A stretch of DNA of 64,000 nt. Origin: Dermanyssus gallinae (lineage: Eukaryota; Arthropoda; Arachnida; Mesostigmata; Dermanyssidae). The stretch's first letter is position 1, and every line of letters starts with the position of its first letter. Location of the stretch: NCBI GenBank assembly GCA_003439945.1, contig QVRM01006480.1, positions 1 through 64,000 on the forward strand, given 5' to 3'. The notes beneath the pieces were generated by a model that worked only from the letters and a program-made list of their open reading frames with translations, was not told the origin of the DNA and searched no databases. A program made the translations under genes and the position numbers. Positions 45,189 to 56,472 of this stretch are shown piece after piece.

Positions 45189-48100
45189 TACACTGACAGA
45201 GTACGTCATGAAAATGATGCAAGACCTTAAAGAACTCAAAACAGTGTTCAGCTCACAGCACAACAACTGGCGGACGCCGAAGGCAAGATATCAAAGCAAA
45301 CGCAACCACAACTAGTAATATGCCAATTGAACTGCGAAGGATTTCGAAGCATGAGAGAGTCTGGACTATGTAACTAACTATCAGGATTCGACGCCGTTGT
45401 CCTGACAGAAACGTTTTCCGTTCAACGTTTCGATGTCCCCGGGTATTATAGTTTTCACTGTTGCTCTCAACAAGTCGCTCGCGGTCGTCCCACAGGTGGC
45501 GTATCTGTTCTTACTGGTCCTCGCCTTGGAAACATGAACCTGCTCTACCCAGAGAATAATGTTGCAGTCCTTTCGTCATCCACACTTTTGTTGCTTGCCA
45601 TGTTCAGCAGTGCTAACTCGGGAAGCGGTGCCAGTACAGACTAATTTCTGGAGAAGATTAGCATTGCTATGAGCTTCGTTGGCGTTGGACAGACAGTACT
45701 GCAAGCTGGGGATCTCAGTTGTCGGCTGGAGCAAGACTCCCGAGCGAACGGACTACCGCTCTGTTAGAGTCACTCGATGTATACGGTTTGTGGGTGCGTA
45801 CCGATAGGGGCACTCCCACTTAATATGCCGATGCCAACCTGCAACGTGTTGGCTCTATGGGGAAAACGGGATGCTCAACAATCGACATTTTTGCAACTTC
45901 TGCCCCACCAGATTGTGTGACATATGAAGGGCCGGCTTTTCGTGTCTTACTGACATGGATTAAGAAACATATCCCCGTGGTTATCAAGCTCTCTATTAAA
46001 TCGATTAGTGCTAATAAACGACGCACCGGTGTAGGGAAGCGCCTTGATAACAACATGGTTATTTCGCTGCTTTCTCGGATTAACCCTGACAGGCCACAGC
46101 ACGGTCCCATTGATAAAGCAATAGCTGAGGTCACCAGGTGTTCTTATGAACCTATAAAGCGTTCTTATAAACTCAGCTTCTAAATCACTACCAAATATGC
46201 GGCGCTCTCCACGCTGGTACGACAGTGATTGCTTTGCGCGGAGGCAAATTCTACTTAGAGCCCTCCAACAAACGTCCTATGACCTAGCTGCGACGGCTAT
46301 TTACTCAATCAAACGACAGCATTATCGGAAGCTTCAAGACTTCAAGAGGCGGTCATTTGCCGACCAACAAGAACGACTCCTAGAACAAGAACCCCACCTC
46401 AATACACGTCGGCCTCACAACTTTACGAGCCGTCCAATCCCATCTGAAAAACTCTTGGGCCACCATAGAGCAGCTTTCACCCACGCGGATTTTGTACCTC
46501 TCGAGATTCCTATGTCATACGAGCTCGAAGCTCCCAAAAGATTTTTCGCTGATGCTCTTGATGAACTGTTTAGTCTAGACGAAGTCAATGTTGCCCTCGC
46601 TCGTATACGAAATAACAAGGCATTCGGGCCAGATCTTGTAAGAAATGAACACCTTCGGCAGGGACATCTCCTTGCGTTTATATGGCAGTCTCTTTTTAAC
46701 AGGTGCCTCTCTGAGGGCGCTCTGCCAAGTGGCAGAGCGCCAAGTGGCGCTATCCTAATGCCTTCTTAAAATAATTCCAAAAGGAAAAGGAGACTCTTCG
46801 GACCCTGCCGCGTGGAGGCCGATATCAAAGAGAAGCTGTGTCTACAAACTACTCTCAAGCATACTGACAAGACATCTCACGGATTTTCTGAGAGCACTGG
46901 GGTTTCTTCCAAAAGAGCAGCATGGCTTCAGGACCGGCCGTTCCACTATTTTAGTCTGCGAAGTACTTCTGGAGCAGATCACAATCTCGTTAAACCGAAA
47001 AAAACTTCCTTTGTTTGCGGTTTTTATTTATTTAAAATCTGCCTTCGACATCGCACTTTGTGACATTGTCTTAAAGAAGTTGGGACAGGCTGGAGTTGCA
47101 CCACGAATGCTCACTCTACTATGCGCACTTCTGAAGGCTCACCAAATTATCCTCGATGATAGTGTGTGCGAGCATAACACGCTTGATCAGACGACTGAGT
47201 GTCCGCAAGGCGACAATCTCAGCCCATTGCTATTTATAACGTTACTCAGTGATCTGCCACGCAGCTTTCACCCACGCGGATATTGTACCTCTCGAGATTC
47301 CTATTTCATACGAGCTCGAAGCTCCCAAAAGATTTTTCGCTGATGCTCTTGATGAACTGTTTAGTCTAGACGAAGTCAATGTTGCCCTCGCTCGTACACG
47401 AAATAACAAGGCATTTGGGCCAGATCTTGTAAGGAATGAACACCTTCGGCAGGGACATCTCCTTGCGCCTATATGGACAGTCTCTTTTTAACATTGTGAC
47501 ATTGTCTTAAAGAAGTTGCTGGCTGGAGTTGCACCACGAATGCTCACTCTACTCTGCGCACTTCTGAAGGCTAACCAAATTATCCTCAATGATAGTGTGT
47601 CCATTGCTATTTATAACGTTACTCAGTGATCTGCCACGCATCATGAAAGAGCGGCACTCAACGGTCATGACCTTGCTCTACGCAGATGATCTGGTAATAT
47701 TCAGCAGAATCCGTACGGGCCTGCATGCTGCTCTTTGCACACTTGATGAATATTTCTCACAGAATGGCCTCATAGTAAACGTATCAAAAACCAAGGCTGT
47801 TAAGTTTCGACGTGGCGGGCAACGAGCCCGCGCAGATAAACTGCGATTTTACGGTAAACAAGTGCAGTTTGTAGAGACCGTTTGCTACCTTGTGGTAATT
47901 TTGTCATCTCGTGGTACAACTTTTTCACAACATGTAACTGAGCGTTGTAGAAAAGCGCTTATCGCGGCAGCGGATATCAGAAACCCAACACAGTTGTCCG
48001 TTTAGACGGCCATGACGTTATTCACGCTCAAAGTGGCATCCGTAGCTGCTTACGGTATTCAAATGACCTGGAAACACCTTAGCACTTCGCAGTTATGGCA

Positions 48101-48616
48101 GTTGAATAGGGTGAAGCCAGCTTTCTTGAAGCGAGTACTTGGCCTTCCGCCAAATTCGCGCAACAGAATAGTATACATGCTCGCGGGTTTAATTAAATTT
48201 ATTGATGAACTTGTAGACCGCTTTAATTTGCCGCAGACGGTCGCCCTGGAAACTTTTTGGCATGAGTATTCTCAAAAAGTGTCTCTTATTCCCAGAGACT
48301 TTTATCTATCACCAGCTATGACAAACCAGGCCTGGAAGGACTCTCTCCGGCCATGTCGTTACCTTGCTACTCGCTACAGTGTTCACGGATTTTATCATCT
48401 ACTATGCCGGTCTGCTGGGTTTCATAAACCCAAGCAGGACTGCAAATGCCGTCATTGTGGCGGTCCATATTCCCTATACTACCTACCTGATTGTACGGAA
48501 TCCGTGTCGCTTTCACAGCTTCAGCGAGAATGTTCATAATTTATTTTTACCATGTTTGTTATATATATCATGTTCGTATTTACATACCCAAACAGGGTAA
48601 ATTTTAAATAAATGAA
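45189..48616 (+). mobile_element. Family A LINE nested in family B, with 14-bp target duplication
   Basis: The element is flanked by attg[t/c]cgtcagaac at 45175-45188 and 48617-48630 (one mismatch). It contains the end of an ORF1-like coiled region (QLADAEGKISKQ in shifted frame), then the ORF2 endonuclease, linker, reverse transcriptase and zinc tail, and a 3' end gggtaaattttaaataaatga. It carries an internal duplication of polymerase sequence. Confidence 0.85.
45319..48537 (+). pseudogene. Family A ORF2 (endonuclease, reverse transcriptase, zinc tail), rearranged
   Basis: The endonuclease is readable as QLNCEGFRSMRES, FDAVVLTETFSV (catalytic Glu) and RGRPTGGVSVLTG, and later, around 45860-46010, CVTYEGPAF and HIPVVIKLS. 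The linker is RSPRWYDSDCFARR. The polymerase has RIRNNKAFGPDLVRNEHLRQG, FIWQSLFNRCLSEGALPS, FIYLKSAFDIALCD (47020-47080, motif A), CPQGDNLSPLLFITLLSDLPR and TLLYADDLVIFSR (47670-47710). Sequence 46471-46700 is repeated at 47262-47491, and 47059-47262 at 47494-47640. A TAG (48003-48005) precedes FTLKVASVAAYGIQMTW. The tail carries HGFYHLLC and the zinc knuckle CKCRHCGGPYSLYYLPDC, ending near 48537. Confidence 0.82.
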
Positions 48617-50140
48617 ATTGCCGTCAGAACGGCAGGGTGCTTATACTTACTTAGATGTACTGCAAGAGAAATAGTGCTAGAACTAGAAGTACATTTTATA
48701 AATAATATAATAAATATATTACCTGGTATGCGTCTATAGTCCACCAGATAGGCAGCCCGCTGATACAATACACGATGTTGAAAACGCAATGAGCTATTGT
48801 AAAATACAAATAAGCACATTGTTATAGGGGGCGACTTTAATTGCGTCCTGTTAAAAGATAACGCACAACGCGCATCTCTTATGTCAGGAATACATGAGCT
48901 TGGGTTGCAAATTGAAAACAACAAAAATGAGGCTTCGTACGCCAGCTGGAATGGAAGAAGTGCGGTCGATGTGGTACTAACCTTAGCACAGCAGCCGCAA
49001 TCAATAATCAGCAAAATGCACTCAACGCCCTCAGCTAATTAAAAACACTATAAAGTAACGTTAAATTTGCACCGAATCAACAAGCCTAATGCATCTTCAG
49101 CACACACCCTCAGCCGCTCCCTAAACCCCCAGATATTACAGGAAGCACTACAGCTCATTCAGCCAACAGACGATATCAATAGCACTGAAGGAGCTATTCG
49201 GTGGGTAATCCAGATTTCATGCGTGCGGAAATCGTTACACAAAACCACTACGCGCAAACCATGGTTTGATGAAGAGTGCAAAGCCAAAAAATACAATGTC
49301 TGCAGTCACACGAATTTTAGCCCGAAAGGATTACAACGACTCACTGGCTTGAAACGGAGTTTTAAAAAGATTAAACAAACAAAGGAACAAGCATATGAGA
49401 TCATTCAACGCGTGACAAGCGTACAGCAAAGTGCTAGAAAACCATGGATACTACTCCAAAAACGACCGACTCCACCAAATACACTAATCAATGACAATGA
49501 ATGGATACTTTATTTTGCGCGCCTATACGGTGATGACCTCCTACTACCTCCGAGAGAGAATTCTTGTGATTATCGAGCATTTACAAAGGAAGAGGTCGCC
49601 AATGTTATCAAATCCCAAAAAAATGGTAAGTCTGCGGGTCCCGACCAAATTGTGTATGAACATATAAAAATAAATATATATTTTCTGTGCCCGCCATTAA
49701 CCAAATTATACAACGCAGGTCTACGCAGCGGCAAAAATACCAGAATAATGGAGAAAAGGCTTCTTGCAGCCATTTACAAAATGAAGGGGAAAGCAACCGA
49801 CCCAACTACCGCGGAATTGCACTTATTAGCATCGTTTATAAAATGTTAATTTCAATTGTTGTAGAACGCTTATATGACGCCATAGCTCCAGATATAATAT
49901 CAGAGGCACAACATGGATTCCTAAGAGGGCGATCTATATCGGATGCCGTTGCCTTTTTTAAACCATGTGGAGACCCGCCAAGATAAACAAATATATAACA
50001 TATGCTGCTTTTATCGATTTTAAAAACTGCATTTGCGCTGCGCCAGAAGAAACAAACTTCTTCAAGTACTTCAAACCCAATATTCTATAGAGGGAACTAT
50101 ATATTATCTGATATGTGACATGCTGCAAGTGAATTAAATT
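48617..50140 (+). pseudogene. Family B LINE, middle part: endonuclease end and reverse transcriptase start
   Basis: It resumes the B reading frame after the nested copy: TAREIVLELEVHF, then VYSPPDRQPADTIHDVENAM, a shift, and GGDFNCVLLKDNAQR (catalytic DFN), then SWNGRSAVDVVLTLA. The frame 49067-49849 gives the linker RKPWFDEECKAKKY and PWILLQKRP, and FTKEEVANVIKSQKNGKSAGPDQIVYEHI. Shifted frames give NYRGIALISIVYKMLISIVVERLYD and EAQHGFLRGRSISDAVAF, then FIDFKNCICAA, a damaged motif A. It is interrupted at 50140 by the R1-clade insertion and resumes at 56379. Confidence 0.82.
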
Positions 50141-50206
50141 TTTTTTTTTTGGGAGGTTTTGGCAATGCATGATGCACATGCGCCACTAGCAGCCTGCGTG
50201 ACTAGT

Positions 50207-50225
50207 GTGAGACTCGCAAACCCAC
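50207..50225 (-). other. R1-clade 3'UTR hairpin, copy 4
   Basis: In the sense (minus) direction GTGGG (50225-50221) pairs with CTCAC (50211-50207) through one G-U around a 9-nt loop (inner stem absent), about 57 nt before the poly(A). The C-to-T change relative to copies 1-3 keeps pairing on the RNA strand. Confidence 0.6.
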
Positions 50226-50350
50226 TAAATCCGGATTTTTCCTCACCCCCCCAGGCTCGGTATTACTTTGGCATTACATCGAAACCGTGGGAGAGGCGTC
50301 CCTGCCGTTCTCCTTCAATCAGCTCTATCCCTGACTATCATCCCGCATGT

Positions 50351-53300
50351 CTACCTGCGGTTGGATAGGGGGATGCCATTTTGTAATCCGTCCTGTGAGG
50401 GTGCGTCGAGACCATGAGGGCCTGGCTGCTCCCCACCCCCTCCCCCCTCCCTCGGCTCCTCGTCTCGACCACTCTCCCGAGAGACCCGCTCAAACCTCTC
50501 CCGCCTGGCCGTTTCCTTGGCTGTCTTGAGTGTCAAAACAGCGTCGAACAAGTTCGTCGCCTCCCTCCATGCCTCCGCCGAAGTAATCATATGGTCCTCC
50601 TTGATGGGTCGGCCTCTCACAGCGGTTGGTGCTGCGTCCCGTGCTTCTCTGAGAGCATCACACCGCAGAACAGTATGCTCTACGTTGTCCGTTTCTCCAG
50701 AGTCGCACAGTACGCAAATATCGCTGATGGCCTTCTTGATCCTTGACAGGTAGCTCTGGAACTGGCCGTGTCCGGTCAGAACCTGAGTCGTCCAGTAGGA
50801 AAGCTCCCCGTGTCGGCGGTCATACCATGCCCTGAGGTCCGGTATCAGACTCTTGGTCCAGCTCCCTGTGGTCACACCGGGTCTTACCTGCGCCCATTCC
50901 TCATGCCAGGCCGATATGGTGGCACTCCTGGCCCTGGTGAGATCCAGACCTTCGTCTAGAAACATTTTACTTCTTTCAGCCACTAGGAGGTCCCATGGCA
51001 GCATTTTGGCTAGGACCAGGAGAGCTTCGGTCGAGACTGTTCGATACGCCCGGCTTACCCTGATTGCCAGCGTTCGTTGGGTCGACCTTAGTGCCCCCCT
51101 ATTTTTCGCCGTCCGCATTGCCATGTCCCCCCAGACTGGGGCTGCGTATAGCGCCGTTGATTCGGCCTCCGAGGCCAGGAGCCTTCTTTTCACCTCAGCC
51201 ACCCCACCGACCCTAGGCATGATCCGCGCCAGGTTCCCCGCCAGGACCCTTTGGGCCTTTTCGGCCACGTACTTAACGTGTGCCGATCCGGTCAGGCCAG
51301 TGTCTAGCATGACCCCAAGGTACTTTACCTTCTTTCTGATTTCTATCGGGTGGCCCGCCATCACGAGGTTAATGCCGGTCGTCCTCTTTCTGCCTGTTAG
51401 GTACATCGCCTCCGTCTTGTCGGGTGCCAGTTTCAAGTGATGGGACTCCATCCACTCGGACACCATTGACAAGGCCTCATTGGCGGCGCTCTCCAGGGCT
51501 CTTTCGGTCCTGGCCGTTATCATGAGTGCAAGGTCATCGGCGTACGCCAACGTCTCCACCCCATACGGGAGACCTCGGATCTCGAGCACCCCGTCGTAAG
51601 CTATGTTCCAGAGCACGGGTCCTAGAATCGAGCCCTGTGGGACTCCGGCAGTAACTTCGTACTCCTGCCCCCCTGCAACCAAGCCTCTGTCATCCAGGTA
51701 GGATGAAATCATTCGACGGAGGTAGAGGGAAAAGCCCTTCCTCTTCATCGCCTCTACAATTACTTTCCAATTCATTGTGTTGAAGGCATTTTTGACATCC
51801 AGGAGGATCAGGAGCACGAATCCCCTTGTTTTAGGGGTCTTCATAGTCTCCTCACCCGCCCGTTTCAGAACCTTCTTTAGAGCCCCTAATGCGGATCTGC
51901 CCTTCCGGAAACCGTACTGGGCATCTGATAGGGCGTTCTGTTCCTGAATCTCGTCGTTTAGTCTCTTGACTATAACGTTCTCCAGGAGCTTACCCATGGC
52001 GTCAATGAGGCATATGGGCCGGTAAGCCGAAGGCCCCGTCTTCCTCCCGGGTTTGGGGATTAGAACCAGGCTTGCCCTTTTCCACAGCCTCGGGAATCTC
52101 CCCTCTCTCAGAAGCTTGTTGGCAAGGTCTTGGAAGACCTTAGGCCACCTTTTGACCAGTAGCCTCGCTACCTATGGGGGAATTCCGTCTAGGCCGGGCG
52201 CTTTACCTGTTGCCAACCGATTCCGGGCTTGTTCGACCTCCTCCAGCGTCACCTCCGAAATGTCTTCCGGGGTGACCGAGAACTCCTCGTTTTCTCTCCG
52301 CGGCAGTGCCGGAAAAAGACCGGTTACAGTCTCTTGCAGCACATCCGGGGGGAGTTTCGGGGGAGGTCTGGCCATAACTATTCGGTACGGCAGGCCCCAT
52401 ACGTCGCTTTCCACCGCGTCTATCAGCTCTTTCTCCGCTCGCGCTTTACTTTTGACGATGAGTCCTCGGAGTCTCGATCGAGCAGCCTTGTACTCCGTCA
52501 ATTGGGATTCAGCTCTTGCGGTCTCTCGCTCCCCGTAAAATCCCACCCGTCGTTTTCTTTGCGTTAACCAGCTGCGTGTTCTCGTGAAAATCCTATTTTT
52601 ATTTAGGAGGGTGGCGGCTCCCGTGGTGTTGTGAGGGAGCAGCTTTCTCGCATGCTGTAGAGAGTATGCTAATTATTTGATATTCATTCCCCACCGTGTC
52701 TCCCAGTCGTTTGCAACCCTCGTCTATTTCGGCCACTAGAATCTTGGCGTCGAGTTTCCGCATCTGCCATCTCTTACTAGGGGGCGGGGCGAGGGCCACC
52801 TTGGGGGTACTGATGGTGAAACAGATGTATCTGTGGTCACTCATGGTCTCCTCCGTCTCCCTCACCCTCCACTCTACCACCAGTGGAAAGGCCGCCTCAT
52901 TCACGGCCTTCATTGGCCGCCATTGTTAGGTCAATGAAGGCCGTCTGGCTCCCTCTGGAAAAGGTGGGTACCCTTCCGTCATTAAGAACCATTAGACTTT
53001 TTTCAGCCATCCACTCCTGTAGAATTTGGGCCCGTCTAGTTGTGGTTCGGCTACCCCATGCTATGCTGGCTGCGTTAAAATCCCCGGTGATCACTACCCT
53101 CTTACCTGCATGTGCCCCCGTGCTCTGGGCAAGTTCCTCGAGAAATTCCTCGAATTCTTCCTCCTCCCTGTTGGGAGAGAAGTAGCAGCTATAGATGACC
53201 CCTACCCGGTCAATCTCCAGCCAGGAGAGCCCCTTCCCCGACCCCCGCCCCTAATCGCGAGGTTTCTCTCGGAACCCGTCCACCAGATTGCGGTATCCGT

Positions 53301-53456
53301 CTCTGCGTCAGATACCCAGTCTGCCTTCCGCTTGGTGATCGCTATGTTTGGCTCGGAGAGCAGGCAGAGACCTATGGACTCTCTGCGTACAATCTCATCG
53401 AGCATGTCATGCGCCGCCCTGCAGCGGTTAAGGTTTACCTGAAGTATCTTTAACAT
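50351..53456 (-). pseudogene. R1-clade ORF2: APE endonuclease, reverse transcriptase, zinc tail
   Basis: It begins MLKILQVNLNRCRAAHD, typical of R1-clade endonucleases, with LCLLSEPNI. Shifted frames hold YSCYFSPNREEEEF, VVITGDFNAASIAWGS (catalytic DFN) and SDHRYICFTI (catalytic His region). From 52546 to 50351 there is a single frame, broken once by TAG (52174-52172). It contains GKAPGLDGIPP, SLVLIPKPG, AYRPICLIDAMGKLLENVIV, AQYGFRKGRSALGALKKV, LILLDVKNAFNTMNW (catalytic Asp), GVPQGSILGPVLWNIAYD, TLAYADDLALMI (catalytic pair) and KYLGVMLDTGLTG. The tail motif is CVLCDSGETDNVEHTVLRC. Apart from about three frameshifts and one stop, all catalytic blocks are present. Confidence 0.87.
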
Positions 53457-55482
53457 TGGTCGGATAAAGAGCCCCTACCTACTAAGTTCCAATCACCCTT
53501 TCCGTCCTCTGCTGGGATAACGGTTGTCTTCTTATTCTTAGCCCCCTTGTCTTTATTCCCCTTTTTATTGCTCTTATTGGCTATTTGGGCTTCTACTTGG
53601 GTCTCCTTGCCATCTACCTGTCCCTTGGCGACGCCCCTTCGGGCCTCCCGCCGCTGCTCGACTTGCTCCCTATAGGCCGGGCAAGACATCCTATCCGCTC
53701 GGTGCCCCTCTATTCCGCAGACCAGACACTTTGGCGTCGTTGCTTTGCAATTGGCTACCAGGTGGTCAGGTTCACCACATTTGTGGCATACCCGAGGCAC
53801 CTGGCTCTCTGCTTTGCAGTCTTGGGCCTTATGGCCCGGCCTATGACACTTGTAGCAGTTGGGGAGCCTAATCCACTCCTCAGGTCTGCACCACCTCGAG
53901 CCCAGCTTAAGGGTCTTGCGGGAGCATATGGCTCTTGCCGCCGCCGGAGACGCCGTAACCAGTGCGTACCAAACTTCAGCTCTTCCGAGCCTTGGCTCGG
54001 TAGCTGTGATCTTGGCGCCGGCCGGAAGTTGCAAGGCCTTTTGCAGTTCGCTTTCGACCTGCTCCCCGTCCAAGAGTGGGTCAATCCCCCACAGGGCGAT
54101 GGTCTGCCCCTGGTTAAGCTCTCGGCAGTCGGCCTGCATCTTTGCAGATTCCCGAATGGCCGCCGCCATTTTCTCTCCTGCGCCCTTTTCACTCTCCTCT
54201 ATTCTAATTATAAGGTCACCCTCCTTACTTTTAACTAGCCCCCTAACCGTTATCCCGGCGCCTTCCTGCTGCCTGACTTGTTCTCTAACACCCCGGAGAG
54301 TGTCGGCGAAGGTTTTTCCCTCTTCGACCTTAACCCTGAGGGTGCTCCTTGCTCCCTGCTCCGCCCGGGTGGTAGTCTCCGGTTTGGCTCCGGTCTTCCT
54401 TGTTTGTCTCGAGCAAACCTCTAGAAGGCCACTGCCGTCGCCGGTCTTACGGCAGCAGATTTCCGGAGCCTGTAGAAACGTCTGTGAACGGCGCTCCCTT
54501 GTGACGTGCATCAGCGGGGGTTTCTCCCCGCCAGCCAGCCCCAGCGCTTTTCCCACGACAGCTTGGAGCACCCCCAGGGTCGTGGTGCCTAGTTCTTCTT
54601 CCGGGTTTATCACTCCCACTACCAAGTACCGTTGAGAGGCCGCTTGGTTTCCTGAACCCTCTAAGAATTCGACGGCGTCGCTATTTTTAAGAACAGCGGC
54701 CGTCCCTGCGCTCATGTCAGCCACCGCTGCTAGAGTGGGAAACTGTGCCGCCAGCCCCTCCATTAAACCCTTATCCGAATCTGACCCCTTAGTGATAACC
54801 GCTACCCTAACCTCCCTCTGAGTGGTGAGGGCGTCAGTGGTGACCTTTAAGTGTTTAATCACCCTCTCAGGCCAGTGTCCCTTGACGGCTCTCACCAGCT
54901 CTTCCGGAGTGCTTGCCCTTTCTATACTATCTTCTATCTCCGTGGCCTCTGTTTCTAGTTCCAGCACCTTGGCCCTATCTTTATCTAGCTCCCCGTGACA
55001 GCGTGCGCATAGGAGTTCGAGGCCTTTTACCCGCTCGCTTATCTTCTCTCGTTGGATGTCTTTCCTATTCTCCTGTACCCCGTTCTCTCTTAGACCCTCG
55101 AGCTCTACCCTCAGTCTGCACTCGTTTGTTCGTAGAGTTTCGACTTCCCCTCTAAGCTGTTTATCTCTTCCTCATCAGCTGACCTAACTTCTTGGTAGGC
55201 CTTCCCTCTGTCCTCCAAGACCTTTTCTAGACGTTCCAGGGTCCTGGGGAGCTTTTGAGACAGCTCCTTGAGCTCGATCTTCGTGTTACTGGCCTTACAC
55301 AGATTAGGCGTTTGCCCAATGTGTTGCCGCATCACTTGAAGGACCTCTTGGAGCTGCTTTTCTCTCACTGCCTCCCCGTCCCTGGCACACTTGGCGGCTT
55401 CTCCCCTTTTTGGAGATTCAATAGCCACCCTCTTCCTATTCCCGTCGACGCCCTGCGTCTCCGTTCTGTCCTCCTCGTCCAT
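53450..55482 (-). pseudogene. R1-clade ORF1: gag-like protein with coiled coil and zinc knuckles
   Basis: The ATG at 55482 (MDEEDRTETQG) opens a charged, heptad-rich coiled coil (LQEVLQVMRQHI, LSQKLPRTLERLEKVLEDRG). A frameshift near 55120 moves into the 505-codon frame ending at 53450. That frame has a folded core (ELVRAVKGHWPERVIKHLKV ... GLMEGLAAQFPTLAAV), an RRM-like region (IALWGIDPLLDGEQVESELQ) and three CCHC knuckles (CYKCHRPGHKAQDC, CHKCGEPDHLVANC, CLVCGIEGHRADRMSC). A basic KGNKDKGAKNKK tail follows. It would bind element RNA. Its stop codon overlaps the ORF2 start by 7 nt (53450-53456). Confidence 0.87.
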
Positions 55483-56364
55483 CCCGTTACTGTTTAATCT
55501 AAATAATTAGTATATCTCTATATAATATATCATACATATAACATACCGTAATATATCATATATACAATATTCTTACCATATAATATACTATACTATAGCA
55601 TAGCATACAATATATATTAATGTATCCTAATACACACACATACACACACACATAAGTGCATACACAGATATGCTCATATATATATGTATATACACATACA
55701 CACACATATATGTATCTCCCAGACTGACACCCTCCCAGCTGTTTCCTGGCTGGTGATTCTTCTTCACCCGTTGTTGAGCAGTAAATAATCACCTCTTTCC
55801 CCGTCGCGCCTCTTGGGCCGGCTTTCTTCCCTCTACGCCGATTTCTCTCCACCCCTCGCCGCTTCCCTCTCCATCCCCTCGCCTCCTGCTCTTTCCACTC
55901 CTTACTGATCAACTCTCACCGAGAAACCAATATGGCGGCCCCTAGTGGCCGGAAACCGAGACTGGCGGCCCCACGTGTATCAGCCTAGTGATCGAGATGT
56001 AGAAATATAAAAAATTCCAACTTGGTCCGTCTGTCCTCAACAAACGCGGCCCCAACTAGTATCTGGAAGAGAGGGCTACTAAGTACAGTACCTTTGGAGG
56101 CGAGAGTGCACCGTTTCGCCGACCAGGTGGTTCTCTTTTCGTCGTCGTTGGGATCGCCGATACTGAGTGTGAACCAATTATTCTCGAAAAGTGAGCAATA
56201 AACCTCGAAAAACCACCAAAACACAACAAAACTCTGTCGCAGGCCTCCACGCACCAACGCTACAGGTCCGGCACCGGGCACCCCGGAGTAACGCGAGTTT
56301 CTCCGGTATGTACCACAGAGCTCGGCTAGACACGTCCGCACAGTTCGACTGCCAGACAGAGACT
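55483..56364 (-). promoter_or_regulatory. R1-clade 5'UTR / presumed internal promoter
   Basis: This 880-nt leader lies between the upstream target duplication and the ORF1 ATG. It includes TA- and CA-rich tracts (55500-55720) and a GC-richer start with gtgcggacgtgt, also found at the 5' end of copy 1. A 118-codon frame (56341-55985) has no recognisable homology. LINE promoters normally lie here; that role is inferred. Confidence 0.5.
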
Positions 56365-56472
56365 AAGTGAATTAAATTACTATAAAAAAACGGGGCTCAT
56401 TATGTTAACAGGCCAGTAGCACAGAAAGCTGGAGTTGACCAGGGTGACTGCGCAAGCCCGTTCCTCTTTATT
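56365..56472 (+). pseudogene. Family B LINE, last visible part
   Basis: After the second copy of the 14-bp duplication the B reverse transcriptase continues: ITIKK, then a shift, then PVAQKAGVDQGDCASPFLFI, the motif equivalent to GVAQGDSASPFLFILY in the copy at 62056. It stops near 56472, where a minus-strand family B copy begins. Confidence 0.75.

Larger units (their letters stand above)
50141..56364 (-). mobile_element. Full-length R1-clade LINE, 6.2 kb, nested in family B, with 14-bp target duplication
   Basis: The 14-bp direct repeat aagtgaattaaatt occurs at 50127-50140 and 56365-56378. On minus the element has a ~0.88-kb 5'UTR (56364-55483), ORF1 (55482-53450), ORF2 (53456-50351), a 3'UTR with the conserved hairpin, and a poly(A) tail (T run 50141-50150). 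The 5'UTR includes AT/CA-rich low-complexity sequence (55500-55720). It is the only complete R1-clade copy in the window. Its site is inside another LINE rather than 28S rDNA. Confidence 0.88.

Noticed and set aside
55985..56341. A third ORF in the R1-clade 5'UTR
   Set aside because: No recognisable homology and no counterpart seen in copy 1, so kept only as 5'UTR.
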